NCBI RefSeq assembly: GCF_028683135.1
Contig: NZ_JAJUBB010000016.1
Coordinates: 1-64,000 of the forward strand
DNA from: Enterovibrio qingdaonensis
GTDB lineage: Bacteria; Pseudomonadota; Gammaproteobacteria; Enterobacterales; Vibrionaceae
Length of the DNA: 64,000 nucleotides
Direction of reading: 5' to 3'
Position numbers and translations under genes: made by a program. Below are positions 21,655-31,057 of this stretch, piece by piece. Position 1 is the first letter of the stretch. The number at the start of each line of letters is the position of its first letter. The notes beneath the pieces are model-generated. The model searched no databases. It was not told the origin of the DNA and saw only the letters and a program-made list of their open reading frames with translations.

Positions 21655-22665
21655 TCACGAAAAAAGGTTCTTTACCGAGTCTCTGAGGACGAGAGATGGC
21701 TTATAACCCCCATTTATAGTGTGGTTTTCAATGTGTTGTGCGAGCGAAAATGCAAGTTCGGCAGCCTGACCTGCCATTTCTTCGATGGGATAGCGCACGG
21801 TCGTGAGTTTTGGGTGCAAATACTGAGCAATGAGACTGTCGTCAAAGCCGATCACTGAAATATCTTCGGGTACCTTGTATCCATTGTCTGTCAGTGCCGT
21901 AATAGCACCAGCAGCCATGTTGTCGTTGTAGCAGCACACAGCGGTGATGTTGGGTTGGGTATCTAACAGAGCGAGCATCGCTTGCTCGCCGCCTTTTTCG
22001 TTTGGCGAGCGTTTGACAATGAGGTTTTGTGTGGCGTGTTGGCTTAGCCCTGAGGCATCCAATGCATCAATATATCCGCGAGTCCGTTGCCAGCTGTCTT
22101 CGATATTATGATTTGAACTGATACAACCGATATTTTTGTGGCCGTGACTGATCAGGTGATTAGCGGCTAAAAAGGCCCCGCGGTAGTTATCGAGATAAAT
22201 GCAACGGGGTTCCAAACCGGGAATACAGCGGTTGATAAACACCATCGCGGGATAGTCCTCAGCAAACATCTTTAGCGTTGTGTCGTCTAACGCTTTGCTG
22301 TGGATGATAAATGCGCCAACCTGATTCTCAATAAGCAACTCTATCGCCTGCCTTTCACGTTCTGCGTCGTGATAGCCATTACCAATAAGCAGTTGTTGTC
22401 CGTGGTTGAATGCCACGTTGTCGACATGTTTAACGAGCCCACCAAAGAAAGGGTCGGACACATCCGCAACGACAACGCCAATGGCTTTGCTTTTTTTATT
22501 TACCAATGTCCGTGCTGCAGCGTTCGGGCGATAACCGAGTTTTCGCATGGCGCGCTTAACGGTCTCCACCGTCTCAGTCCGTGTCTGAGGGGACTGATTA
22601 ATCACCCGAGAAACCGTAGCGACAGACACCCCTGCGAGCTTAGCTACATCTTTTATTGTCGCCAT
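21655..22665 (-). CDS. LacI-family regulator, GalR/GalS-like
   Basis: 336 residues. The helix-turn-helix and hinge at 1-60 ('TIKDVAKLAGVSVATVSRVIN') and the periplasmic-binding-protein-like effector domain are close to E. coli GalR ('VSDPFFGGLVKHVDNVA', 'LLIGNGYH', 'CYNDNMAAGA', 'LTTVRYPIEEMA'). Such proteins bind GTAANCGNTTAC-type palindromes and release DNA with galactose or a galactoside. Exactly such a palindrome sits at 23921 between the ATPase gene and the divergent permease genes. The gene lies between the transporter ATPase and lacZ, and it probably represses both transcripts. Confidence 0.9.
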   Translation of the reverse strand: MATIKDVAKLAGVSVATVSRVINQSPQTRTETVETVKRAMRKLGYRPNAAARTLVNKKSKAIGVVVADVSDPFFGGLVKHVDNVAFNHGQQLLIGNGYHDAERERQAIELLIENQVGAFIIHSKALDDTTLKMFAEDYPAMVFINRCIPGLEPRCIYLDNYRGAFLAANHLISHGHKNIGCISSNHNIEDSWQRTRGYIDALDASGLSQHATQNLIVKRSPNEKGGEQAMLALLDTQPNITAVCCYNDNMAAGAITALTDNGYKVPEDISVIGFDDSLIAQYLHPKLTTVRYPIEEMAGQAAELAFSLAQHIENHTINGGYKPSLVLRDSVKNLFS

Positions 22666-22699
22666 AGGTCACCTTTGTGGCTTATCGCATGTTGATTGG

Positions 22700-23827
22700 T
22701 TATGCGCTCGCTTCTGATGCGGAAATTTCTCGCGTTGAAGGCTCTCTATACGTAAGGGTTTGCTCGTTCTCATCAAACAGGTGAATGTCTTCCGGTGAGC
22801 AGCGAAGCGTGACCGATTCAAACGCTCTGACCGCATTGTCGCCGGGAATATGAACTTTGAAACCATCAGAACCACAATACTGACCGAACAAATACGTACT
22901 GTTTCCTAGCCTTTCTACGACCTCACTGTGAAATTCGAAGTTAAAGCCGTTTCCTGCGCCGATTTGAATATGCTCGGGACGAATGCCAACGGTGACTTTT
23001 TGACCCTCTTCGACCGGCCTTACTGTCGGCACCGACAAAACTTGTCCATCTGGCATGGTGATCTGAGCTTCATTTTGATTCGACGCTGCAATGATGCCAT
23101 TAATAAAATTCATTTTTGGTGAGCCAATGAAACCAGCGACGAACAGGTTCGACGGGTTGTGATAAAGCGACAGCGGAGAGCCAACTTGTTCGACGTTTCC
23201 TGCGCGAAGTACAACGATTTTGTCCGCAAGTGTCATCGCTTCGACCTGATCGTGAGTCACATAAATCATGGTGTTTTTAAGCTCTTGGTGCAGCTTTGCG
23301 ATTTGTAAGCGCATTTCGACGCGAAGTTCTGCGTCTAAGTTAGAAAGGGGTTCATCGAATAAGAAAACTTTCGGGTCTCGAACGATAGCTCTGCCTATTG
23401 CCACACGCTGACGTTGACCACCGGATAGGGCTTTCGGCTTTCTATCCAACAAGGCTTCGAGTTGAAGTGTTTTTGCGGCGCGCTCAACGTGCTTATCGAT
23501 GATGGTCTTTTCGACGCCATTCATTTTCAGCCCAAAACCCATGTTCTCTTTGACGGTCATATGCGGGTAAAGCGCATATGATTGAAAGACCATGGCAACG
23601 CCGCGATCGGCGGGATCTACATCATTCATTTCGGTGCCATTGATGCAAATTCTACCTTCTGTAATCGTTTCCAAACCCGCTATCAATCGAAGCAGTGTTG
23701 ACTTACCACACCCAGACGGCCCGACGAAGACAACAAACTCTCCGCCTTCAATGTCGAGGTCCACACCATGAATGGTTTCCACGTCTCCGAACCGCTTTAT
23801 TACTTTGTTTAGAGTGATATCCGCCAT
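22700..23827 (-). CDS. Sugar ABC transporter ATPase (MalK/UgpC/LacK type)
   Basis: 375 residues from the ATG at 23827. All nucleotide-binding motifs are intact: Walker A 'GPSGCGKST', signature 'LSGGQRQR', Walker B 'VFLFDEPL', and switch histidine in 'YVTHDQVEAMTLA'. The C-terminal TOBE/regulatory domain is typical of MalK-like ATPases. It energises the permeases encoded by the divergent genes at 24050 and 24946. It heads a leftward unit with the GalR-like repressor (34-base gap) and lacZ. Confidence 0.92.
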   Translation of the reverse strand: MADITLNKVIKRFGDVETIHGVDLDIEGGEFVVFVGPSGCGKSTLLRLIAGLETITEGRICINGTEMNDVDPADRGVAMVFQSYALYPHMTVKENMGFGLKMNGVEKTIIDKHVERAAKTLQLEALLDRKPKALSGGQRQRVAIGRAIVRDPKVFLFDEPLSNLDAELRVEMRLQIAKLHQELKNTMIYVTHDQVEAMTLADKIVVLRAGNVEQVGSPLSLYHNPSNLFVAGFIGSPKMNFINGIIAASNQNEAQITMPDGQVLSVPTVRPVEEGQKVTVGIRPEHIQIGAGNGFNFEFHSEVVERLGNSTYLFGQYCGSDGFKVHIPGDNAVRAFESVTLRCSPEDIHLFDENEQTLTYREPSTREISASEASA

Positions 23828-23920
23828 ACTGCTCGCCCTATGCAACCTGTTTAATTTTGATGCGTTTCGAAACCGTCGAACACGTCACCCTTTACTAAAC
23901 GTAGCGGATTTTTTCGTTAC

Positions 23921-23932
23921 GTAAACGTTTAC
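23921..23932. promoter_or_regulatory. LacI/GalR-type operator
   Basis: GTAAACGTTTAC is a perfect 12-bp palindrome that fits the GalR consensus GTAANCGNTTAC. It lies in the 222-base region between the divergent ATPase and permease genes, 94 bases from the ATPase start and 118 from the permease start. A partial second site (CGTTTAC at about 23976) is nearby. The GalR-like protein at 21655 is the expected ligand. Confidence 0.8.
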
Positions 23933-24049
23933 ATGAGAGAAATCGTGAACTAGATTTAATTAAAATGAAATAGTTCGTTTACATGCCATTAACGCGGGCG
24001 TTCGATTTAGCGTTGATGCACCGAACGTAAAACGTGCCAAGGAGTTTGC

Positions 24050-24946
24050 ATGGCTGAGTCTTCCACCACCGCCTCCCCGTCGCCAAGACGAAGTCAGTTG
24101 GCTTTGGCCCCTTGGCTGTTCCTTTTTCCGGCCATCATCATCTTTACAGTGTATGTGCTTTATCCCATCGGGCAGAGTGTCTGGCTGAGCTTCTTCGCAT
24201 GGGATGGCTTAGGGGAAAAGCAGTGGGTGGGTTGGGAGAACTATGTCGAGCTGTTTGACTCTGATGCATTTTATACCGCATTGGTGAATAACTTTCTTTG
24301 GATGGTGTTGTTTATGCTGGCACCTCCCATTGGACTGTTGATCGCATTATTTCTCAATCAGCAGGTTGCAGGCATTCGCCTTATCAAGGCCCTGTTTTTC
24401 TTCCCTTTCGTTATATCCCAAGTTGTCGTTGGTCTTGTTTTTGCGTGGTTTTATGACCCGTCATTTGGCTTATTAACCCAATTTATGGTTCTGCTTGGGT
24501 TTGACCCAATTTCTATTCTTGCGGACGAAAAACTGGTGACGTACGGCATCATCGCCGCAGGGCTATGGCCGCAAGTGGCCTATTGCATGATTTTGTACCT
24601 GACAGGCCTTAATAACCTCGATCCTGAGCAGATAGAAGCGGCGCGATTAGATGGGGCAAAAAGCTGGCGAATGCTGTGGTATGTGGTTGTACCGCAATTA
24701 AAGCCGGCGACCTTTATCGCGGTGGTGGTTACGGTTATCGGGGCATTACGATCGTTTGACTTGGTTGCCACCATGACTGCGGGTGGGCCATGGGGCAGTT
24801 CAACGGTACTGGCTTACCTAATGTATGAAGAGTCGATTTTTAATTACCGCATGGGCTATGGCGCTGCGGTCGCAGTGGTGCTGTTTCTCATCATGGACAT
24901 TTATATCGCCTGGTTCTTGTGGCGCATGTTAAAGGGAGAACGCTAA
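24050..24946 (+). CDS. Sugar ABC transporter permease (MalF-like)
   Basis: 298 residues with six predicted membrane helices, beginning 'LALAPWLFLFPAIIIFTVYVLYPI'. The cytoplasmic EAA loop is present ('EAARLDGAKSWRMLWYVVVPQLKP', about 196-220) and docks to the ATPase. It is the first gene of a permease-permease-binding protein operon and ends in a TAATG overlap with the second permease. Together with the adjacent lacZ and GalR-like genes it probably imports lactose or another galactoside. Confidence 0.92.
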   Translation: MAESSTTASPSPRRSQLALAPWLFLFPAIIIFTVYVLYPIGQSVWLSFFAWDGLGEKQWVGWENYVELFDSDAFYTALVNNFLWMVLFMLAPPIGLLIALFLNQQVAGIRLIKALFFFPFVISQVVVGLVFAWFYDPSFGLLTQFMVLLGFDPISILADEKLVTYGIIAAGLWPQVAYCMILYLTGLNNLDPEQIEAARLDGAKSWRMLWYVVVPQLKPATFIAVVVTVIGALRSFDLVATMTAGGPWGSSTVLAYLMYEESIFNYRMGYGAAVAVVLFLIMDIYIAWFLWRMLKGER

Positions 24947-25797
24947 TGTTCCCAAGACCCATTGAACAGCACGGTAAATTGGCAAACACCACGTATCGCG
25001 CAGCACTGTATATTGCCGTCATTCTCTGGCTAATCCCTCTCGCTGCCGTTTTGATGACATCTGTACGCTCCATTGCCGACATTAACGCGGGCAATTACTG
25101 GGGGCTTCCTGATGAGTTACAGCTTGTCGAAAACTACACGCAGGTGTTTACGGCAACGCCGATGGGGAGATATTTGCTGAATAGCTTACTCATTTGCATT
25201 CCTGCTGTTGCAGGCGCGGTTGCACTTTCTACATTGGCGGGGTTTGCCCTTGCCAAATATAAATTCAAAGCAAACATTTGGCTCTTTGCGCTTTTCATTG
25301 GCGGTAACTTTGTCCCTTTCCAAATCTTGATGATCCCCGTGCGCGACCTGACGATCAGTTTTGGGCTTTACGATTCCCATTGGGCGTTGATTTTCTTCCA
25401 TGTCGCTTTTCAGGCGGGTTTCTGCACCTTGTTTATGCGCAATTTTATCATCGGTATTCCTGATGCACTTATCGAGGCTGCGCGCGTGGAAGGGGTGAGC
25501 GAATGGCGAATATTTTGGTATGTCGTGCTCCCTCTCGTGAGGCCAGCATTGGCAGCGTTGTCAGTTTTGGTCTTTACCTTTATTTGGAACGATTTTTTCT
25601 GGGCGTTAGTGCTGGTGCAGAGCGACGAGGTTCGTCCTGTCACTGCGGGACTAAACGCACTACAAGGACAGTGGCTGGCTTCTTGGCAGTACATGTCAGC
25701 GGGGGCGGTAATTGCTGCGCTTCCTCCTGTGGCTCTGTTCTTCACTATGCAGCGACACTTTATTGCCGGTTTAACGTTAGGCGCGACGAAAGGCTAA
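24946..25797 (+). CDS. Sugar ABC transporter permease (MalG-like)
   Basis: 283 residues with six membrane helices and the EAA loop 'EAARVEGVSEWRIFWYVVLPLVRP' near residues 175-198. I chose the ATG at 24946, which overlaps the stop of the first permease and follows AAAGGGAG. A longer frame from 24919 would start inside the upstream gene. The next gene, the binding protein, begins 29 bases after its stop. Confidence 0.92.
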   Translation: MFPRPIEQHGKLANTTYRAALYIAVILWLIPLAAVLMTSVRSIADINAGNYWGLPDELQLVENYTQVFTATPMGRYLLNSLLICIPAVAGAVALSTLAGFALAKYKFKANIWLFALFIGGNFVPFQILMIPVRDLTISFGLYDSHWALIFFHVAFQAGFCTLFMRNFIIGIPDALIEAARVEGVSEWRIFWYVVLPLVRPALAALSVLVFTFIWNDFFWALVLVQSDEVRPVTAGLNALQGQWLASWQYMSAGAVIAALPPVALFFTMQRHFIAGLTLGATKG

Positions 25798-25826
25798 TGA
25801 CGGCGAAATCAATAAGGAAAGATAGG

Positions 25827-27062
25827 ATGAGAACGCTTGCAAACAAAGGCCTGAGCGTACTTTGCAGTCTGTTTCTTCTGCTAAGTGGCTCTGCGGTATC
25901 AGGAACCTTGGTGATTAACTCCGATGCCTCTGACCCTGCACCCAAAAAAGCGTGGGCAGAAGTGATTGAGAAGTTTGAGCAGGAATACCCAGATATCGAT
26001 GTGAAATACAATTTGTACGACCATGAAGCGTACAAAACGACAATTCGTAACTGGCTGGTGACATCGCCACCGGATGTGGTGTTTTGGTACGCGGGGAATC
26101 GGATGAAAACCTTTGTTGATAGAGGGTTGTTTGAGGATGTCAGCGGTCTCTGGAAAGACAATGGGATGTTAGAGGATTTCTCCAGTGCTAAGCCTGCAAT
26201 GACAGTAGATGGCAAGCAATATGGCGTACCTTATACGTATTACCAATGGGGCATCTACTATCGCAAAGATGTGTTTGCTAAGTACGGCATAGCCGTGCCG
26301 AAAACCTGGGATGAGCTCGTCGCTGCGGCGAAAAAGTTAGAAGAAAATGGTGTTACGCCATTTACGATTGGAACCAAGTACCTGTGGACGGCAGCGGGTT
26401 GGTTTGATTACCTTAATATGCGAGTGAACGGTTTAGATTTTCATATCGATTTGATGGACGGAAAAATCCCTTACACCGATCCGCGCGTGAAAGCAGTATT
26501 TGAGAAATGGAATGAGTTGGTGGTACCAGGCTACTACCTTGATAATCACGCCTCGTACTCTTGGCAGGAAGCGCAACCATTCCTCTACAATGGCGATGCA
26601 GCAATGTACCTGATGGGGAATTTCCTCGCGGCAAACTTTACCGATGAAGTGCGTCCGAACATGGGATTCTTCCAATTCCCGGTTATCGATCCGAATGTTC
26701 CGATGGCTGAAGATGCGCCGATGGATACCCTCCACATTCCATCAAAAGCGAAAAACAAAGAAGATGCGAAAACCTTCCTCGCCTTTGTTGCTCGTCCTGA
26801 AATTCAAACCATGATCAATGAATCCATGCTGCAAATCCCGACCAATAACAAAGCGACACCGAAAGATGATGAGTACCTGAATGCAGGGGTGATCATGCTG
26901 GGTGAGGCGGCGGGGACCGCGCAGTTTTACGACCGTGATACCGATCCTGCGATGGCGAAAGAAGGCATGAAAGGGTTTCAACAATATATGGTGCACCCTG
27001 ACCGCATTGATAAGATCTTAGAAAAACTGGAAAAAACGCGTCAGCGTACATTTAAGCAATAG
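25827..27062 (+). CDS. Sugar ABC transporter substrate-binding protein
   Basis: 411 residues with a signal peptide (about 1-25, cleaved near AVSG). It is a family 1 extracellular solute-binding protein with 'PDVVFWYAGNRMKTFVDRGLF' and 'TPFTIGTKYLWTAAGWFDY' segments typical of oligosaccharide/lactose-binding proteins. Start codons at 25797 and 25827 are both in frame. The latter has the AAGGA site and gives the proper signal peptide. It is the last gene of the permease operon and ends at a strong terminator. The ligand is inferred from neighbouring lacZ. Confidence 0.9.
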   Translation: MRTLANKGLSVLCSLFLLLSGSAVSGTLVINSDASDPAPKKAWAEVIEKFEQEYPDIDVKYNLYDHEAYKTTIRNWLVTSPPDVVFWYAGNRMKTFVDRGLFEDVSGLWKDNGMLEDFSSAKPAMTVDGKQYGVPYTYYQWGIYYRKDVFAKYGIAVPKTWDELVAAAKKLEENGVTPFTIGTKYLWTAAGWFDYLNMRVNGLDFHIDLMDGKIPYTDPRVKAVFEKWNELVVPGYYLDNHASYSWQEAQPFLYNGDAAMYLMGNFLAANFTDEVRPNMGFFQFPVIDPNVPMAEDAPMDTLHIPSKAKNKEDAKTFLAFVARPEIQTMINESMLQIPTNNKATPKDDEYLNAGVIMLGEAAGTAQFYDRDTDPAMAKEGMKGFQQYMVHPDRIDKILEKLEKTRQRTFKQ

Positions 27063-27092
27063 ATTCGCTTCAGTTCTTCATTTATACAACCC

Positions 27093-27128
27093 AATAAGCA
27101 AAAGCCAGTGGTATGGCTTTTGCTTATT
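27093..27128 (+). terminator. Strong terminator of the sugar ABC operon
   Basis: A perfect 15-bp stem runs from AATAAGCAAAAGCCA to its complement at 27114-27128 with a 6-base loop. The stem ends in T-rich sequence. Confidence 0.85.
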
Positions 27129-27274
27129 TATTTCCAAACAATCTGAAACCGAGCTTCGTTAGGTTGTTTGTGTATATATGCAACGCGTTTGCGGAAAAAT
27201 TCTGCCGCATTGAAAGGGGTGTACTAAAGTTAAGAATACACCGCATAAATGACCGACGATGATAGGGTAAATTG

Positions 27275-27622
27275 ATGCCAAATCTCATTAACACCAGCTA
27301 TAGCACCAGTAACTACTACAACTCTCGTCAAAAAGAGCGTGAGGAAGAGCAGGCTGGCGGCGTGCGTGGTGAAAATAAATTGTCGGCCAATGAGCGTGCG
27401 GAATTGCTCAGGAAAGAGCGCGAAGAAAAGATGCAGACCGAGAAGGCGCAGGAAGAATCGCCTCAGCGTGGCGATTACCGCGGACTTATCGATCGTGTGG
27501 CTGAGCAAGACGCAAAGATGGCAAAATACTCTGCGTATACACAAGGGCAGCAGCAATTGCTCAAGCAGGTTGAAAATACGATTTCACCGAACAGCGAACG
27601 AAGCTACGATTTCAAGGTATAA
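27275..27622 (+). CDS. Small hydrophilic protein of unknown function
   Basis: 115 residues from the ATG at 27275. A TTG lies one codon upstream. I do not recognise a family. It starts with a Tyr/Ser/Asn-rich segment and continues with a strongly charged helical region (about 18-60, rich in Glu, Arg and Lys). It ends with a coiled-coil-like stretch ('GQQQLLKQVENTI'). No signal or membrane segment. An inverted repeat GGTGTA...TACACC at 27218-27242 and a TAAAGTTA about 45 bases upstream might belong to its promoter, with a weak resemblance to flagellar sigma-28 elements. It overlaps the convergent acetyltransferase gene by 19 bases. Confidence 0.6.
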   Translation: MPNLINTSYSTSNYYNSRQKEREEEQAGGVRGENKLSANERAELLRKEREEKMQTEKAQEESPQRGDYRGLIDRVAEQDAKMAKYSAYTQGQQQLLKQVENTISPNSERSYDFKV

Positions 27623-28056
27623 CGCATTTTAACAAAGCGGATACCGTTCATTTCCTCTTCTCCCCCTAATTTTTTAAAGCCATATCGCTCATAAAACGTG
27701 ACGGCGTTGATCGACGCGCGCAGGGTGATTTCTGTGGACGATGCATGAGAAAACGTATGGTTTAGGAGTTGTTGCCCATACCCCTTTCCTTGCGCCGGTT
27801 TGTCGATAAACAGGTGCGTGAGGTAATTTCCTTCTCGCATGGCGCAAAAGCCCAATAGGTTGTCATCTTCTGTCAGCTTAAACGTATGAAATGACCTTGT
27901 ATCGAATGTCGTTTCAAGGTCGTTTAGAACAGAATGTCTGAAAAAGTCTTTACCTTGTTCATTAAAGTGCGGAACAACATCATGCTCAGCCACGTGACCA
28001 ACCAAGGCGATTATTGATGAGAGATCTTGCGGAGAAACCGCCTCGATTTTTGTCAT
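27604..28056 (-). CDS. GNAT family N-acetyltransferase
   Basis: 150 residues with the GNAT fold. The acetyl-CoA loop 'DKPAQGKGYGQQLLNHTF' (motif A, about 89-106) follows the strand 'YLTHLFIDKP', and motif B 'NAVTFYERYGFKKLG' is near 118-132. It transfers an acetyl group to an unknown amine substrate in the cytoplasm. The start at 28056 has an AAAGGATC site. The gene stands alone, 29 bases downstream of the diguanylate cyclase stop and in the same direction. Confidence 0.85.
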   Translation of the reverse strand: MTKIEAVSPQDLSSIIALVGHVAEHDVVPHFNEQGKDFFRHSVLNDLETTFDTRSFHTFKLTEDDNLLGFCAMREGNYLTHLFIDKPAQGKGYGQQLLNHTFSHASSTEITLRASINAVTFYERYGFKKLGGEEEMNGIRFVKMRYTLKS

Positions 28057-28085
28057 GTCGAGATCCTTTCTCGTTTTATAGGTTG

Positions 28086-29567
28086 TTACTTTGCTGCTTC
28101 TGGTGCCATCTCAGCGTGCGGTTGATGACTGGAAGGTTGCTGTCCACTTTCCATTTCCTTGAATTCAACCCGATTTCTGCCCGCATTTTTTGCTGAGTAG
28201 AGCAGCTTATCTGCGAACTCAAATGCATCGGTGTACGTCAATTGTCGACTATCGGGTGGAACTAAAGCAGCACCCACGGAGAGTGTGACGACACCCGTTT
28301 CAGTGGTATGGGGAATGGCAAGAGCTTCCACTTCACTGCGCATCCTTTCGGCGATAAAAAGGAGATTTTCAGCTTCGTGAACTTTTAGGAGAACAACAAA
28401 TTCCTCTCCACCTATCCTGAAGGAAAGGTCATTAGTACGGGTCGTGCTTATCAGGACATCTGCAATTTTTTTAATGACGTCGTCACCTTTACCGTGACCG
28501 AAGGAATCATTGTATAGCTTGAAATGGTCAATATCACAGACGATCACGCCGAAACTGGCACCCTGATGTCGTGTGGTATTGAAAAGAGCCACAGCCCGCT
28601 CGTTATAGTTATGCCTTCCGCTTAAACCTGTTAATGCGTCAGTGTCTGACATGTGTTTGAGCAGTTTGAGTTGAGATTGCGTTTTTCGCGTTAACGTGTG
28701 AAGTCCTCGTGCCAAGACGCCAATCTCATCTGTACGTTTAATTTCATCGAGTGCAGCAATGTTAAGGCGTTCAATATCTTTATCCATTTCGGCGGCAAGG
28801 CGTCGCAGTGGTGCAACCAACCAATGCGTCACACCGACAATTAAGAGCAGAGAGACGAAAAGTGCAATTACCGCTTCGATGGCGATCGTCAGATAGATGT
28901 CAGATTTTAGGGAATACAAATGAGAGGCATCGAAAACGGCATAGATGAAGCCCCCATTTTTGTTGAACAACGGAAGTTGTATGGCCGCGATTTTATAGTC
29001 AGGAAATAAGACAAATTTTTGAGTCAGTCGCTCAATAGGCCAAGGCGTTTTAAATTCATTTGTCAGTGTTTGGCTTTTCGTCAAATTGACGAGATCTTTT
29101 TCCGCTTTATTTAACAAAAACGTCAGTTTACGTGCAGCAACATGGTCGAGTTCATCAGATTGAAGCTTGCTATTTAAGGCATCACGACTTTGTCGTGCGA
29201 TATCAAGTTCTTCATCTGACACATCAATGCGCCAGATTTCTCCTGTCTCTTTGAAATAGCGCACACACACCTTATTGCCTTGATAATCCGACGTGCCTTC
29301 TATGTCGAGGAAAAGCAGGGAATCGATACTCGCTAAGGTATCTTTGTGCGATGGCATGGTTAACGCGGTGTAGTTTCTTCCTGCTACCGCAGCCGAAATT
29401 TCTCGCATCAAGGGTGACATGGATTGTTCCATTAATGCAGCTTCATTATTTACCCGTGATTCCCACTCGCTTTGGTAGCGCGAGTAGCTAAGACCCGCGA
29501 TCAGAATCACCACCAACATGAGATGAGAAAAGAACAGTAACTGATTAATGGTGAGTTTTTTCAGCAT
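28086..29567 (-). CDS. Membrane diguanylate cyclase (GGDEF)
   Basis: 493 residues. Membrane helix 1 is at about 9-28, a periplasmic region of about 195 residues follows, membrane helix 2 is at about 225-252, then a HAMP-like linker and a C-terminal GGDEF domain. The active-site motif is intact (GGEEF at 386-390). The product-inhibition site RxxD is present five residues before it (RTND at 377-380), so it should make cyclic di-GMP and be feedback-inhibited. It lies 29 bases behind a periplasmic haem-protein gene in the same operon, which suggests the haem protein feeds a signal to its periplasmic domain. Confidence 0.92.
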   Translation of the reverse strand: MLKKLTINQLLFFSHLMLVVILIAGLSYSRYQSEWESRVNNEAALMEQSMSPLMREISAAVAGRNYTALTMPSHKDTLASIDSLLFLDIEGTSDYQGNKVCVRYFKETGEIWRIDVSDEELDIARQSRDALNSKLQSDELDHVAARKLTFLLNKAEKDLVNLTKSQTLTNEFKTPWPIERLTQKFVLFPDYKIAAIQLPLFNKNGGFIYAVFDASHLYSLKSDIYLTIAIEAVIALFVSLLLIVGVTHWLVAPLRRLAAEMDKDIERLNIAALDEIKRTDEIGVLARGLHTLTRKTQSQLKLLKHMSDTDALTGLSGRHNYNERAVALFNTTRHQGASFGVIVCDIDHFKLYNDSFGHGKGDDVIKKIADVLISTTRTNDLSFRIGGEEFVVLLKVHEAENLLFIAERMRSEVEALAIPHTTETGVVTLSVGAALVPPDSRQLTYTDAFEFADKLLYSAKNAGRNRVEFKEMESGQQPSSHQPHAEMAPEAAK

Positions 29568-29596
29568 CGACGCCTCTTTCCCTTAAGCACTGTCAA

Positions 29597-30109
29597 TTAC
29601 TCGTAAGAGGAAAGGACAGGCTCCGTGCAAGTACCATTGATACAAATGTCTTTATACCTATCGTGACAACGCTGACAAAATTCCGGTTCCAGCGTGGGAT
29701 GCATGCTGGCGATATCTTCTCCTTTCCGGTTGTAGCTGCCATAAATGGGGAGGCCACTGAAATGCTCTGTTACCCAGATAATGCCATCAACTTCAGATAC
29801 AGCGACAACTGTAGGGCCATCGGTATATGGACCATGTGTTTTGTACTGTTCGAGCTTCTTGGGGTTGACGCGAATCGTCAAAGGCGAGCCTTGGCCATTG
29901 TTTATCCATGAATAGGAGCGAACAGACTCTTGGATAAACAGCGAGGTATCTGGTGGAAGAACAGTGTCAGCTGGCAAGGTGAGTGATTCCTTAACAACAG
30001 GCCATGTTTCCCAGTCTTCAGGATAACTTGCAACCGAGTCAGCGTTCGCGATGGTATGAAAAAATAGCGAAAAACCGATGACAAACCGGCAAGCCCAAGA
30101 ACAAAACAT
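29597..30109 (-). CDS. Periplasmic c-type haem protein, possibly cytochrome P460-like
   Basis: 170 residues with a signal peptide (about 1-23). A single haem c attachment motif CQRCH lies near the C-terminus (about 142-146), followed by two more cysteines ('DICINGTC'). The N-terminal 'YPEDWETWPVVKESL' and the position of the haem site recall cytochrome P460/DUF3365-like proteins, but I cannot fix the family. It precedes the diguanylate cyclase gene by 29 bases in the same direction, has an AGGAG ribosome binding site, and has a long gene-free region upstream. A redox or gas-sensing role is inferred, not shown. Confidence 0.7.
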   Translation of the reverse strand: MFCSWACRFVIGFSLFFHTIANADSVASYPEDWETWPVVKESLTLPADTVLPPDTSLFIQESVRSYSWINNGQGSPLTIRVNPKKLEQYKTHGPYTDGPTVVAVSEVDGIIWVTEHFSGLPIYGSYNRKGEDIASMHPTLEPEFCQRCHDRYKDICINGTCTEPVLSSYE

Positions 30110-31057
30110 TTACATCTCCTAGATCAAGAAGCCAAGCGAGAAAATACGTAGTTAAGGTATCTTATTCGTTAAAAATAAGTAATAAAAATGGGGCGTTATA
30201 TTAATAGAGATTGGTAACACTACGGCAGAAAATTTGCAGAAGTTGATAGCCTTCATGTTGCACTTATAGAGGGTTGCGTTGAATTATTGCGATCGACATC
30301 TCTGTTTGTGCTTTGTCGCACGTAATTCGCGCCCATCAAGTACCACACCCCCCAGTAATTAAAAGATGACATTGCGATATTTGATATACCCAGCACCTTA
30401 AAATTATCTGCGTTTGGTTGCCATTCTATTTAAATGGTTTCTATCGAACTTTATATTTCCCATGGGAAGCTTTTTTGGGTGAGATTAGTAATTACATTTT
30501 TTTGGTGTTTTCAATAACTGTGAATATAAGTATTACGGTCAATTTTCATAGATGAATAAATTCAAGGTTAATTATTTTTTGAGATCATTTTTTAATTGTT
30601 GTCGGAGCTATTTCTCCACCAAAGGTTTTGTGGGGAAGTGAAAACGATGACGCCAAGTTTTTCTCGCTAATATAATGAAAAATTGCGCTTTTATCGTGCG
30701 CCATACAACAGTCAACTGATTGACTATGTCTCTTATGCCAGCCTTTATCGCACTTATGAAGCATGAGCCGATTGACTGAGCGCTTTTGAGTGATAACTGA
30801 AAAAGTTGTGTGAAATTTAAATTAATGAAATCAACACCTAAAGGTTTGTATGTGTTTTTTTATCAAGTTGACTTATTAATTTTGAAATGTTTTCAGAAGA
30901 TGCTTGGTCTGTTTGATAGACGCTGCATAGGATGGAAATTCTATTTGTAGGGTTTTTAAATTGGATACATTTAAATGGTAGGCGTGCTTTTAATTTCCCA
31001 TCTCTTTTAAAGCACGACATTGTCTTCCATTTGTACCTATAACATTGGAGAAATGAG
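30110..31057. other. Long AT-rich gene-free region before the bufferin cluster
   Basis: About 950 bases with no credible protein frame. It separates the leftward haem protein/cyclase operon from the rightward bufferin-type operon. A short palindrome (AGTCAA-CTGA-TTGACT, 30710-30725) is present, and a hairpin at 30983-31016 lies in the probable leader of the next operon. A regulatory RNA could be hidden here, but I see no terminator-like end that would support one. Confidence 0.45.
30983..31016 (+). promoter_or_regulatory. Leader hairpin before bufA-like gene
   Basis: CGTGCTTT (30983-30990) and AAAGCACG (31009-31016) are perfect 8-base inverted repeats with an 18-base AT-rich loop, 42 bases before the bufA-like start codon. 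It may be an operator or an RNA hairpin in the leader. No T-run follows. Confidence 0.4.
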
